From NCBI RefSeq assembly GCF_007859675.1, contig NZ_CP042305.1:1178001-1242000 (forward strand): a stretch of DNA of 64,000 bases. The letters are read 5' to 3'. Origin of the DNA: Humibacter ginsenosidimutans. Its GTDB lineage: Bacteria > Actinomycetota > Actinomycetes > Actinomycetales > Microbacteriaceae. The notes beneath the pieces were generated by a model. It made no database searches, was not told the DNA's origin, and saw only the letters and a program-made list of their open reading frames with translations. Positions 57,074-64,000 of the stretch are shown in pieces. Numbering within the stretch: the first letter of the stretch is position 1; each line of letters begins with the position of its first letter. A program made the position numbers and the translations under genes.

Positions 57074-57790
57074 TCAGGCGGTGAGGCCGAGAGCATCCAT
57101 CCGACGGGTGTGCGCCCCGATCACCTCGGTGAACACCGGGTCGATGCGCTCCTCGTCATTGCGCTCGTTGCCCGACAGCCGCAGCGCGGAGCGGGCGACC
57201 AGCAGTGTGTCGCCGACGAGCCTGCGCCCCCACATCGCGAGGCGCGAGCCGAGAGTGCGGTCGGCGGCGATCTCGGCGGCGAGGATCTCCGCGATCCGTT
57301 CGGTGCCGGTCTCCGTGCCCAACAGGCTCGCGGCCCGGGTGCCCACGTCACCGGGCAGGCCCTGGGCGAGACGCATGAAGAAGTCGCTGAGCAGCCCGTT
57401 GGTCACATAGACCGCGAGCAGAGTCTCCTGCCAGTCACGGCCCGTCGTCACCGCCTGGAATCCGTCGATCGCCGTGGCGAACGGCTCCATCACGACGGCG
57501 GGCTCCGCGTCATGCCTGCGGATCTCGGCCGCGATCGCCTGATGCTTGCTCAGCGCGGCGCCCGCGGCGAACGCCACGGCCTCCTTGCTGGCCAGAGCCG
57601 GCACCAGCTGCACGACGCGAGACAGCGACTCGAATGCCTGCAGCTGCAGATAGGCGACCTGCCCGAGATAGGGCAGCAGGTCGGGTGCTATGTCGTGCAG
57701 ATCCACCCGCAACGCGGTGGCGTGCTCCCTGCGCGGTTTGAGCTTGGGCGCGTCGACCGGTGCCGCGCGGCGAGAGAACCAGGATGCCAC
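57074..57790 (-). CDS. Ferritin-like fold protein
   Basis: A 238-residue, mostly helical protein that resembles actinobacterial ferritin-like proteins (tRNA hydroxylase-like fold) found next to RhlE-type helicases. Features are 'LLPYLGQVAYLQLQAFESLSRVV' (two parts), 'KHQAIAAEIRRHDAEP' with E and H, 'LAVYVTNGLLSDFFMRLAQ' and 'ERIAEILAAEIAADR'. The di-iron ligands are only partly present, so activity is uncertain. GTG 57790 is preceded at 7 nt by TAGACT on the minus strand, which fits a leaderless transcript; an upstream GTG (57823) is less likely. Confidence 0.75.
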   Translation of the reverse strand: MASWFSRRAAPVDAPKLKPRREHATALRVDLHDIAPDLLPYLGQVAYLQLQAFESLSRVVQLVPALASKEAVAFAAGAALSKHQAIAAEIRRHDAEPAVVMEPFATAIDGFQAVTTGRDWQETLLAVYVTNGLLSDFFMRLAQGLPGDVGTRAASLLGTETGTERIAEILAAEIAADRTLGSRLAMWGRRLVGDTLLVARSALRLSGNERNDEERIDPVFTEVIGAHTRRMDALGLTA

Positions 57791-57976
57791 CCGAGCAAGT
57801 CTAGAGGTCGGCGGATGCGGCACCCTCGCTCATCCCCGCTGCCCGCCTGCCGCTCCGGACTCCTTCTGCCCGCGTTTCGTCCCCGAATTCCTGGCGCAGA
57901 GCGCCCCATCCGCGATGAGATGGCGACGGTTTGCGCCAGGGAGCACGGGGCGCTCGACGGGCTCAATGGAGCTGGC
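57791..57976. other. Intergenic segment before the tandem repeat
   Basis: This stretch belongs to the long gap between the divergent ferritin-like and helicase genes. It holds the ferritin-like gene promoter (TAGACT on the minus strand at about 57798-57803). A degenerate relative of the tandem repeat unit begins near 57950 (CGCTCGACGGGCTCAATGGAG). I see no gene. Confidence 0.4.
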
Positions 57977-58256
57977 GACGTGAGCAAGCTCACCCGCCCG
58001 CGCACTCAATCACCAGTGGTCGCGCTGACGCGCTCGACTGGCTCAATCGGGTTGCTGACGTGAGCAAGCTCACCCCTCCGTCAACTCAATCGCCAGTAGT
58101 CGCGCTGACGCGCTCGACTGGCTCAATCGGGTTGCTGACGTGAGCAAGCTCACCCGTCCGTCAACTCAATCGCCAGTGGTCGCGCTGACGCGCTCGACTG
58201 GCTCAATCGGGTTGCTGACGTGAGCAAGCTCACGTCAGCAACCCTCAATCGCCAGT
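57977..58256 (+). repeat. Tandem repeat of an 80-bp unit, three copies plus a partial
   Basis: The sequence GACGTGAGCAAGCTCAC recurs at 57977, 58057, 58137 and 58217, exactly 80 bp apart. Each unit contains the hairpin GTGAGCAAGCTCAC, CAACTCAATCGCCAGT and GCGCTGACGCGCTCGACTGG. Copies differ at only a few positions. The block ends just before a TAGACT box (58256-58261), a likely -10 for the helicase gene. The units could be regulatory or a REP-type array. Confidence 0.8.
58211..58242 (+). terminator. Perfect 15-bp hairpin ending the tandem repeat
   Basis: GTTGCTGACGTGAGC and GCTCACGTCAGCAAC are perfect inverted arms around AA. Only the last repeat unit has the full stem; earlier units have just the inner GTGAGC/GCTCAC. 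It lies upstream of the helicase promoter and may insulate it from transcription entering the region. Confidence 0.5.
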
Positions 58257-58374
58257 AGACTGGGTTGGCCGTCGGCGCAGGATCGACGGCTGCAGCGCCC
58301 CGAGAAGACGTGTCGGGCGCAGCCCACGGATCAGCCTCGATCCGCTCACTTTCTTCGACAGGCAGAAAAACAAC

Positions 58375-59850
58375 GTGACGTTCTCCGATCTGAACATCGA
58401 TGCCGACATGGTGCAGGCACTCGCCGCCAAGGGCATCACCGAACCGTTCCCCATCCAGCATCAGACCATCCCGCTCGCGCTCACCGGGCAAGACATCATC
58501 GGCCAGGCCAAGACGGGAACCGGCAAGACCTTCGGCTTCGGCCTTCCGGTCATCCAGCGCCTCGGACTCGACCCGGCGCCCGGCGTACAGGCGCTCATCG
58601 TCGCCCCCACGCGCGAGCTCGCCATCCAGGTGGCCGAAGACCTCGAACTGGCCACCTCCGGCCGCTCCACCACGGTCGCGTCCATCTACGGCGGCAAGTC
58701 GTACGAGGGTCAGATCGAGCAGCTCAAGGCGGGCGCCCAGATCGTGGTCGGCACGCCCGGCCGCCTGCTCGACCTGGCGGGTCAGCACATCCTCGACCTC
58801 TCGCACGTGCGAGAAATGGTGCTCGACGAGGCGGACAGGATGCTCGACCTCGGCTTCCTGCCCGACGTGGAGCGTCTGTTCTCACTCACGCCGGCCACCC
58901 GCCACACCATGCTCTTCTCGGCGACGATGCCCGCTCCGATCGTGGCGCTCGCCCGCCGCTTCATGACGCGGCCCATCCACATCCGCGCGTCCGAGCCCGA
59001 CGAGGGTCTGACGCAGACGAACATCAAGCACCTCATCTACCGTGCGCACGCACTCGACAAAGACGAGGTGATCGCACGCATCCTGCAGGCGGAGGGCCGC
59101 GGCAAGACCGTGATCTTCACCCGCACCAAGCGCGCGGCCGCCAAGCTCGTCGAGGAGCTGAACGACCGCGGATTCAACGCCGCAGCCGTGCACGGCGACC
59201 TCGGCCAGGAGCAGCGCGAGCGCGCGATGAACGCGTTCCGCGCAGGCAAGCGCGACGTGCTGATCGCCACGGATGTCGCCGCACGCGGCATCGACGTCAT
59301 CGACGTCACGCACGTGATCAACCACACCATTCCCGAAGACGAGAAGGCCTACCTGCACCGCGTCGGCCGCACCGGCCGCGCCGGCAGGGAAGGCACGGCC
59401 ATCACATTCGTGGACTGGGACGACCTGCACAAGTGGGCGCTCATCAACCGCGCTCTCGAGTTCGGTCAGCCCGAGCCGACAGAGACCTACTCGTCGTCAC
59501 CGCACCTCTACAGCGACCTCGGCATCCCGGAGGGCGCGAAGGGCCGGCTCAAGCCGACGCCGCCCGTGAAGTCGGAGCGCTCGCGCACCCGCGACGAGTC
59601 CGGTGAGAAGTCGGGCGAGGCATCCTCTTCCGGTTCGAGCAGGTCGCGCAACCGCCGTCGCACCCGCAGCGCCTCGGGTGCCGCGGCGTCGACCGAGACG
59701 ACGGGTGCAGGCGCCGGCGCCGAGAAGGCTGCTACAGGCACGCACGACGGCCAGGGACACCAGCACCACGATGGCAACGCCGCGCCGGCGCGCCGCAGGC
59801 GCCGCCGCAGGCCGGCAGCCGGAGGCAGTGCGCCCGCCGCGCAAGGCTGA
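58375..59850 (+). CDS. rhlE: DEAD-box RNA helicase (RhlE type)
   Basis: A 491-residue helicase with the Q motif ('GITEPFPIQHQTIP'), motif I 'AKTGTGKTFGFGLPV', Ia 'PTRELAIQV', II 'LDEADRMLDLGF', III 'SATMPAPI', IV-V 'IFTRTKRAAAKL', 'TDVAARGIDV' and VI 'HRVGRTGRAGREG'. The C-terminal ~120 residues are Arg/Ser/Ala-rich and probably bind RNA. It remodels RNA structure, often in cold response and ribosome assembly. GTG 58375 follows a leader of about 110 nt from TAGACT (58256-58261), with AGGCAGAAAAACAAC before it. Acting on structured RNA, it may be autoregulated through its long leader. Confidence 0.92.
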   Translation: MTFSDLNIDADMVQALAAKGITEPFPIQHQTIPLALTGQDIIGQAKTGTGKTFGFGLPVIQRLGLDPAPGVQALIVAPTRELAIQVAEDLELATSGRSTTVASIYGGKSYEGQIEQLKAGAQIVVGTPGRLLDLAGQHILDLSHVREMVLDEADRMLDLGFLPDVERLFSLTPATRHTMLFSATMPAPIVALARRFMTRPIHIRASEPDEGLTQTNIKHLIYRAHALDKDEVIARILQAEGRGKTVIFTRTKRAAAKLVEELNDRGFNAAAVHGDLGQEQRERAMNAFRAGKRDVLIATDVAARGIDVIDVTHVINHTIPEDEKAYLHRVGRTGRAGREGTAITFVDWDDLHKWALINRALEFGQPEPTETYSSSPHLYSDLGIPEGAKGRLKPTPPVKSERSRTRDESGEKSGEASSSGSSRSRNRRRTRSASGAAASTETTGAGAGAEKAATGTHDGQGHQHHDGNAAPARRRRRRRPAAGGSAPAAQG

Positions 59851-59879
59851 CCGCGCGCGGTCGGGGCCGGACGAGAGAA

Positions 59880-59928
59880 GCGCACCTCCTGCGGGCCGAG
59901 GAGTGCGCGATGCGCACGACTCGAAACC
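59880..59928. terminator. Terminator-like hairpin and half REP element between convergent genes
   Basis: GCGCACCTCCT (59880-59890) and AGGAGTGCGC (59899-59908) form a stem with one bulge, placed between the convergent helicase and PHP genes. GAGGAGTGCGC...CTCGAAACC at 59898-59928 matches one arm of the palindrome at 48791-48880, so this site looks like half of that repeat family. Confidence 0.5.
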
Positions 59929-59973
59929 AGTGCACACCGGCTCGCGCCGCAAGGCGCGCGGCACCGAAGCCCG

Positions 59974-60864
59974 TCAGCCGGCCGTCGGCCCCGCCTCGGT
60001 CGCACGCGCCAGATACGACGACTCGTCGAGGATGCGCCGCAGCGCCTCCGGCGACGTCGTGTTCTCCCCCAGCCGGTTCGGCTTTCCCGCCCCGTGGTAG
60101 TCGCTCGACCCGGTGAGAACGAGCCCGTTCCGCTGAGCGATCTCGCGCAGCGCGACCTTGCCATCGTCGGTGTTCTCGCGGTGGTCGAGCTCGAAGCCCG
60201 CGAGGCCGGAGTCGATGAGGCGCTGCAGGTAGACATCCTGGATGATGCCGTCGCGGCCCCTGGTCGCCGGATGCGCCAGCACCGGCACGCCGCCCGCGCC
60301 GCGGATGAGCCGCACGCCATCGAGCGGGGTCGGCGCGTAGATGGGCTCGTAGTACCCGCCCCGAGGATGCAGCAGGGTGGCGAACGCGGCGGAGCGATCC
60401 GGCACGACGCCGCGCGCCACCAGAGCATCGGCGATGTGGGGGCGCCCCACGGTGGCACCCGGTGCCGTGTGCGCTGCCACGTCGTCCCACGTGAGGTCGT
60501 AGTCGACGCCGAGCCGGGCGACCATGGTCTCCGCCCGGCTCAGACGGGCATCCCTGATGCGCTTCAGCTCCGCCGCCAACGGCTCGTCCGTCGGGTCGAA
60601 GAGGTAGGCGAGCATGTGCACGCTCTTCCACCCGTACCGCGTGGAGAGCTCCATGCCCGGAATGAAGGTCAGGCCGACCTCGGATGCCGCGGTGCCGGCA
60701 TCCGCCCACCCCGCCGTCGAGTCGTGGTCGGTCAGCGCCACCGTGCCGAGTCCTGCCGCGGCCGCCGCGCGCACCAGCTCGTCCGGCGACTGCGTGCCGT
60801 CGGACACGCTCGAATGCGTGTGCAGATCGATCGGAGCGCGGAAGTCGCGAAGATCGGCGGCCAT
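59974..60864 (-). CDS. PHP domain phosphoesterase
   Basis: A 296-residue protein of the PHP family. 'PIDLHTHSSVSDG' (metal HxH), 'ALTDHDSTAGWADA' (metal H and D), 'PGMELSTRYG' (E), 'VLAHPATRGRDG' and 'LTGSSDYHGAGKPNRLG' (D, H) supply a trinuclear site as in RNase AM/YciV-type 5'-3' exonucleases and 3',5'-nucleotide phosphatases. ATG 60864 is preceded at 5 nt by TACGAT on the minus strand, suggesting a leaderless transcript. Divergent from the aminopeptidase gene. Confidence 0.88.
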   Translation of the reverse strand: MAADLRDFRAPIDLHTHSSVSDGTQSPDELVRAAAAAGLGTVALTDHDSTAGWADAGTAASEVGLTFIPGMELSTRYGWKSVHMLAYLFDPTDEPLAAELKRIRDARLSRAETMVARLGVDYDLTWDDVAAHTAPGATVGRPHIADALVARGVVPDRSAAFATLLHPRGGYYEPIYAPTPLDGVRLIRGAGGVPVLAHPATRGRDGIIQDVYLQRLIDSGLAGFELDHRENTDDGKVALREIAQRNGLVLTGSSDYHGAGKPNRLGENTTSPEALRRILDESSYLARATEAGPTAG

Positions 60865-60991
60865 CCCCCATCGTATTGCGGTGGCTCGCTGCGGCAGCGC
60901 GCTCGGCGCGCCGCGCCGTCCGACGCTCGATGACATCGCTTCCGGCCGCCCCACCCGACGACCGCCCAGCCGTTCGAGAGACAATGGAGGC

Positions 60992-62542
60992 ATGTCCGAC
61001 ACCGCCACCCGCCAGCCCTCAGCCACGCCCGACCAGCAGCCCGCGAGCGTGACAGACGCCCCGAAGCCGCGCGCCACGGAGAATCGGTCGACGACGCCGG
61101 CGTCATCGGCGTTCGCCGCCTACATCGGCTCCGGCTGGGCCGATCGCGACGAGACTGTGCCCGCGCCGCGTTCGGCGGTCGCCACGGCGGCTGCACATCG
61201 TGCCGAGATCTCGCGCCGTCACCCCGGCAAACGTCTCATCGTGCCGGCGGGAGCCCCGAAGCAGCGCTCCAACGACACGGACTACCCCTACCGTGCGCAT
61301 TCCGCCTTCAGCCAGCTCACCGGATGGGGATCCGACGCGGAACCCGGCAGCGTGCTCGTCCTCGAGCCGACGGGCGACGGCCACGAGGCCACGCTGTACT
61401 TCCGGGAGCGCGCCGGTCGCGATTCCGACGAGTTCTACGCCAACCCCGAGATCGGCGAGTTCTGGATCGGACCACGCCCCTCGCTCGCCCAGGTCGCCGG
61501 GGATCTCGCGCTGCCCACCAGGCACATCTCGGAGCTGCGCGAGGTGCTCGACCTCGTCGACGCCGACACCCTTGTTCTTCGGGAGGCGGACGCCGCACTC
61601 ACCGCCGATATCGACTCCCGCCGCTCGGCGCCCGCCATCGCCGCCGAGGGCGACGGTGATCCCGACCTCGTCTCGGCCGACGCGGCGCTGGCTCGCGACC
61701 TGTCGGAGCTGCGCCTGACGAAGGATGCCTGGGAGGTCGCCGAGCTGCGCGCCGCGATCGACGCCACGGCCAAGGGCTTCGATGACATCGTGCGCGAACT
61801 GCCGACGATCGGCAGGCACACCCGCGGCGAGCGCGTCATCGAAGGCGTCTTCAACGCCCGAGCGCGCCTGGAGGGCAACACCGTCGGCTACGACACGATC
61901 GCCGCGTCGGGTCCGCACGCGTGCATTCTGCACTGGACCCGCAACGACGGAGCGGTGCGCCAGGGCGACCTGGTGCTCATCGACGCCGGTGTCGAGGTCG
62001 ACAGCCTGTTCACTGCGGACATCACGCGCACGTTGCCGGTGAGCGGCCGGTTCACGCCGACACAGCGGCTGGTGTACGAGGCGGTGCGCGAGGCGGCGGA
62101 TGCCGCGTTCGCCGTCGTGCGCCCCGGCATCCGTTTCCGCGAGGTGCACGCCACCGCCATGGAGGTGATCGCCCGTCGCGTCGCCGAGTGGGGGATGCTT
62201 CCCGTCACGGCCGAGGAGGCTCTGCAGGCCGACCAGGGACAGCACCGCCGCTATATGGTGCACGGCACGAGCCACCACCTCGGACTCGACGTGCACGATT
62301 GCGCGCAGGCCCGCCGCGACTTCTACATGGACGGCATCGTCGAGCCGGGCATGACGTTCACGATCGAGCCGGGACTCTACTTCCAGCCCGACGACCTGAC
62401 CGTGCCCGAGGAGTTCCGCGGCATCGGCGTGCGCATCGAAGACGACATCCTCGTCACCGAGACCGGCGCCGAGAACCTGTCGGTCGGCATCCCGCGCACG
62501 GCCGACGACGTCGAGGCCTGGATCGCCCGCCTGCAGGCCTGA
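60992..62542 (+). CDS. Xaa-Pro aminopeptidase (M24B family)
   Basis: A 516-residue aminopeptidase P. The N-terminal creatinase-like domain spans about 40-250 ('RLIVPAGAPKQRSNDTDYPY'), and the C-terminal pita-bread domain has the metal ligands: 'LIDAGVEVDSLFTADITRTL' (two Asp), 'HGTSHHLGLDVHD' (His), 'FTIEPGLYF' (Glu) and 'GVRIEDDILVTE' (Glu). It removes N-terminal residues before proline. ATG 60992 is preceded at 6 nt by GACAAT (60980-60985), so the mRNA is probably leaderless; the GGAGG between them is too close to act. First ~40 residues are low complexity. Confidence 0.92.
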   Translation: MSDTATRQPSATPDQQPASVTDAPKPRATENRSTTPASSAFAAYIGSGWADRDETVPAPRSAVATAAAHRAEISRRHPGKRLIVPAGAPKQRSNDTDYPYRAHSAFSQLTGWGSDAEPGSVLVLEPTGDGHEATLYFRERAGRDSDEFYANPEIGEFWIGPRPSLAQVAGDLALPTRHISELREVLDLVDADTLVLREADAALTADIDSRRSAPAIAAEGDGDPDLVSADAALARDLSELRLTKDAWEVAELRAAIDATAKGFDDIVRELPTIGRHTRGERVIEGVFNARARLEGNTVGYDTIAASGPHACILHWTRNDGAVRQGDLVLIDAGVEVDSLFTADITRTLPVSGRFTPTQRLVYEAVREAADAAFAVVRPGIRFREVHATAMEVIARRVAEWGMLPVTAEEALQADQGQHRRYMVHGTSHHLGLDVHDCAQARRDFYMDGIVEPGMTFTIEPGLYFQPDDLTVPEEFRGIGVRIEDDILVTETGAENLSVGIPRTADDVEAWIARLQA

Positions 62543-62580
62543 CCGCCCGCCCGCCGAGGCGGAGATCCGGAAGGGTCCGA

Positions 62581-63315
62581 CTACCGAGAGGACTCGTCGT
62601 CGGCCGGCGGATCGTCGACACGCTCCCCGTAACGCGGCGGCTCAGACGGCCCACCGGCACGGGACGGACGATCGTCACCCGACCCGTTGTCGTCGCCGGG
62701 ATGCGTGGGGTTCTCGGAGCCCTGCCCCTGACGAGGCGGCTCCCACGCTCGTGGTGGGTCGGAGGGATGCTCGGGCGGTACGTATCGCCCGTCGCCGCGT
62801 CCAGGTGCACCGGTGGCGAACGATGCCGCACCGGCGTTGTCCAGCAGATTGCGCGCGCGGTTCGCGAGGTCGGGATCCACGATGATCGAGTAGCTCGTCG
62901 CGAGCACCTGGGTGAGCGACGTGTAGTCGCGGCGGCGACGGGTGATGGCGTACGAGACGACGCCGAACAGCATCCCGAACCCGGCACCCAGCAACAGCGC
63001 GGCCAGCACGATGCCGAGGCTCGCGGCCGGGCTGAAGATCATGAGCAGCAGGCCGAAGAAGATTCCGAGCCAGACACCGGATGCCGCGCCCGCCGCCGCA
63101 GCGCGCCCCCAGGTGAGTTTGCCCGTCACCCGTTCGACGGTCTTGAGGTCGCTGCCGATGATGGACACCTGCGCGAGCGGGAAGTCGGCGCGCACGAGCA
63201 CGTCGACCGCGGCCTGCGCCTCCGGATACGTCTCGAAGGTCGCGACGGTCTCTCCCTTGGGCACAGTCGGCAGTGCCTGCCGCGCTCGACCGCCCAGCGG
63301 TCCCTGGCTGCTCAT
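62581..63315 (-). CDS. General stress protein 17M-like membrane protein
   Basis: A 244-residue protein. The N-terminus 'GETVATFETYPEAQAAVDVL', 'VSIIGSDLKTVERVTGKLTW' is the GSP17M-like domain, followed by two close hydrophobic segments ('GVWLGIFFGLLLMIFS', 'LGIVLAALLLGAGFGMLFG') and a second stretch 'YTSLTQVLATSYSIIVDPDL'. The last ~80 residues are Pro/Gly/Asp rich and disordered. ATG 63315 is preceded at 6 nt by GACAAT on the minus strand, the same leaderless arrangement as the aminopeptidase gene. Function unknown; the family is linked to stress in Bacilli. Confidence 0.85.
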   Translation of the reverse strand: MSSQGPLGGRARQALPTVPKGETVATFETYPEAQAAVDVLVRADFPLAQVSIIGSDLKTVERVTGKLTWGRAAAAGAASGVWLGIFFGLLLMIFSPAASLGIVLAALLLGAGFGMLFGVVSYAITRRRRDYTSLTQVLATSYSIIVDPDLANRARNLLDNAGAASFATGAPGRGDGRYVPPEHPSDPPRAWEPPRQGQGSENPTHPGDDNGSGDDRPSRAGGPSEPPRYGERVDDPPADDESSR

Positions 63316-63372
63316 GCCGCCATTGTCCCATGCACCCCGCCGGCACACCCTTAGGCACATTAAGGTTGAGGT

Positions 63373-64000
63373 GTGAGTGCAGCACGGGTCTTCGTCGCGC
63401 GGCTGGCCGGATGCACGGTCTTCGATCCCGCGGGCGACCGCGTCGGCAAAGCACGCGACGTGCTCGTCGTCTACCGCCGCAACGACCCGCCGCGGGTCGT
63501 CGGCCTCGTCGTGGAGATTCCCGGCAAACGCCGGGTGTTCGTCTCCATCGGGCGCGTCACGAGCATCGGCGCCGGCCAGATCCTCACCACCGGTCTCATC
63601 AACGTGCGCCGCTTCGAACAGCGCGGCGGCGAGGTGCGGGTCATCGCCGAGATCCTCGGCCGCACCGTCGACTTCCGCGACGGGTCGGGTCCGGCCACCA
63701 TCGAGGATGTCGCGATCGAGCAGTCCGGCGCCGGCGAGTGGTCGGTCTCCCAGCTCTTCGTGCGCCGGCCGAAGACGAGTGCCTCGCCGTTCGCCAAGGG
63801 CGCCACGGCGTTCGCCGCGTGGAACCAGGTGCAGGAGCGGGTCACGAAGGGCCAGGCACAGTCGGCCGAACAGCTCATCGCCGCCTATTCGGAGCTGAAG
63901 CCCGCCGACCTCGCCAACACGCTGCTCGACCTGCCGGAGCAGCGCAGGCTCGAGGTCGCCGGCGAGCTGCCAGACGACCGGCTCGCCGACGTGCTCGAGG
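63373..64000 (+). CDS. PRC-barrel and MgtE_N domain protein (5' part)
   Basis: The first 209 residues of a gene running out of the window. 'VFVARLAGCTVFDPAGDRVGKARDVLVVYR' (split) and 'FVSIGRVTSIGAGQILTTGLIN' form a PRC-like barrel typical of actinobacterial proteins that continue into MgtE_N and CBS domains; 'LIAAYSELKPADLANTLLDLP' and 'RLEVAGELPDDRLADVLE' at the edge are the start of the MgtE_N helical repeat. Full-length relatives are cytosolic, lack the Mg channel and have unknown function. GTG 63373 is preceded at 6 nt by TAAGGT (63361-63366), so it is likely leaderless. Confidence 0.85.
   Translation, partial: MSAARVFVARLAGCTVFDPAGDRVGKARDVLVVYRRNDPPRVVGLVVEIPGKRRVFVSIGRVTSIGAGQILTTGLINVRRFEQRGGEVRVIAEILGRTVDFRDGSGPATIEDVAIEQSGAGEWSVSQLFVRRPKTSASPFAKGATAFAAWNQVQERVTKGQAQSAEQLIAAYSELKPADLANTLLDLPEQRRLEVAGELPDDRLADVLE

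Noticed and set aside
57977..58256. The tandem repeat as a CRISPR array
   Set aside because: The whole 80-bp unit is repeated, with no unique spacers, and no cas gene is present.
58150..58806. A minus-strand 218-codon frame over the tandem repeat and the start of the helicase gene
   Set aside because: It runs antisense to conserved helicase motifs and partly translates the repeat; no independent support.

Overview
The window is high-GC, gene-dense DNA from an actinobacterium, most likely a member of the Microbacteriaceae. This is inferred from the AdnA/AdnB helicase-nuclease pair, the DUF3107, UPF0182, PDZ-Lon and zincin (DUF2342) genes, the PRC-barrel/MgtE_N protein, frequent GTG starts, and several apparently leaderless genes whose -10 box lies 5-8 nt before the start codon. 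I saw no rRNA, tRNA, CRISPR array, prophage or insertion sequence.

Layout. 0-8 kb: the end of an apbE-like gene, a 3-oxoacid CoA-transferase pair, an FAD oxidase, a PEP mutase/methylisocitrate lyase-type enzyme, and a dynamin-like GTPase with a Cys/His-rich tail. 7.4-26.2 kb: an accessory block that I read as a fluoride-response island. 26.3-36 kb: a cytochrome b561-like protein, an AhcY-like/deaminase/cupin operon, a polar amino acid ABC transporter, and two regulator/target pairs (PadR-methyltransferase and MarR-cupin). 36-64 kb: mostly core actinobacterial genes (SDR, hydroxyacid dehydrogenase, UPF0182, PDZ-Lon, zincin, UvrD-like helicase, NudC, AdnAB, DUF3107, protein phosphatase, ferritin-like protein, RhlE-type helicase, PHP phosphoesterase, Xaa-Pro aminopeptidase, stress protein, MgtE_N protein).

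The centre of interest is 10.1-18.1 kb. Four sequences there match the fluoride (crcB-motif) riboswitch and a fifth is a degenerate relative. They precede (1) a tandem pair of MutS-like ATPases, (2) the ABC-F gene ettA (degenerate copy), (3) inorganic pyrophosphatase plus an MFS transporter, (4) an enolase plus two FluC/CrcB fluoride channel subunits, and (5) a membrane complex related to formate hydrogenlyase (HyfC, E, F, G and a ferredoxin/HyfI-like/HyfB-like fusion) followed by a universal stress protein. In each, the 3' strand of the aptamer can pair with the downstream Shine-Dalgarno sequence, which suggests translational control. Enolase and pyrophosphatase are known fluoride-sensitive enzymes and FluC exports fluoride, so the block combines export, target replacement and less understood functions. 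The hydrogenase-like complex has lost all visible Ni-Fe ligands and the Fe-S ligands of its small subunit, so it cannot be an ordinary hydrogenase. Its role under fluoride stress is the main open question.

Other non-coding structure includes an 80-bp tandem repeat before the RhlE-type helicase gene, palindromic REP-like elements, a duplicated terminator, and palindromic operators at the PadR and MarR loci.
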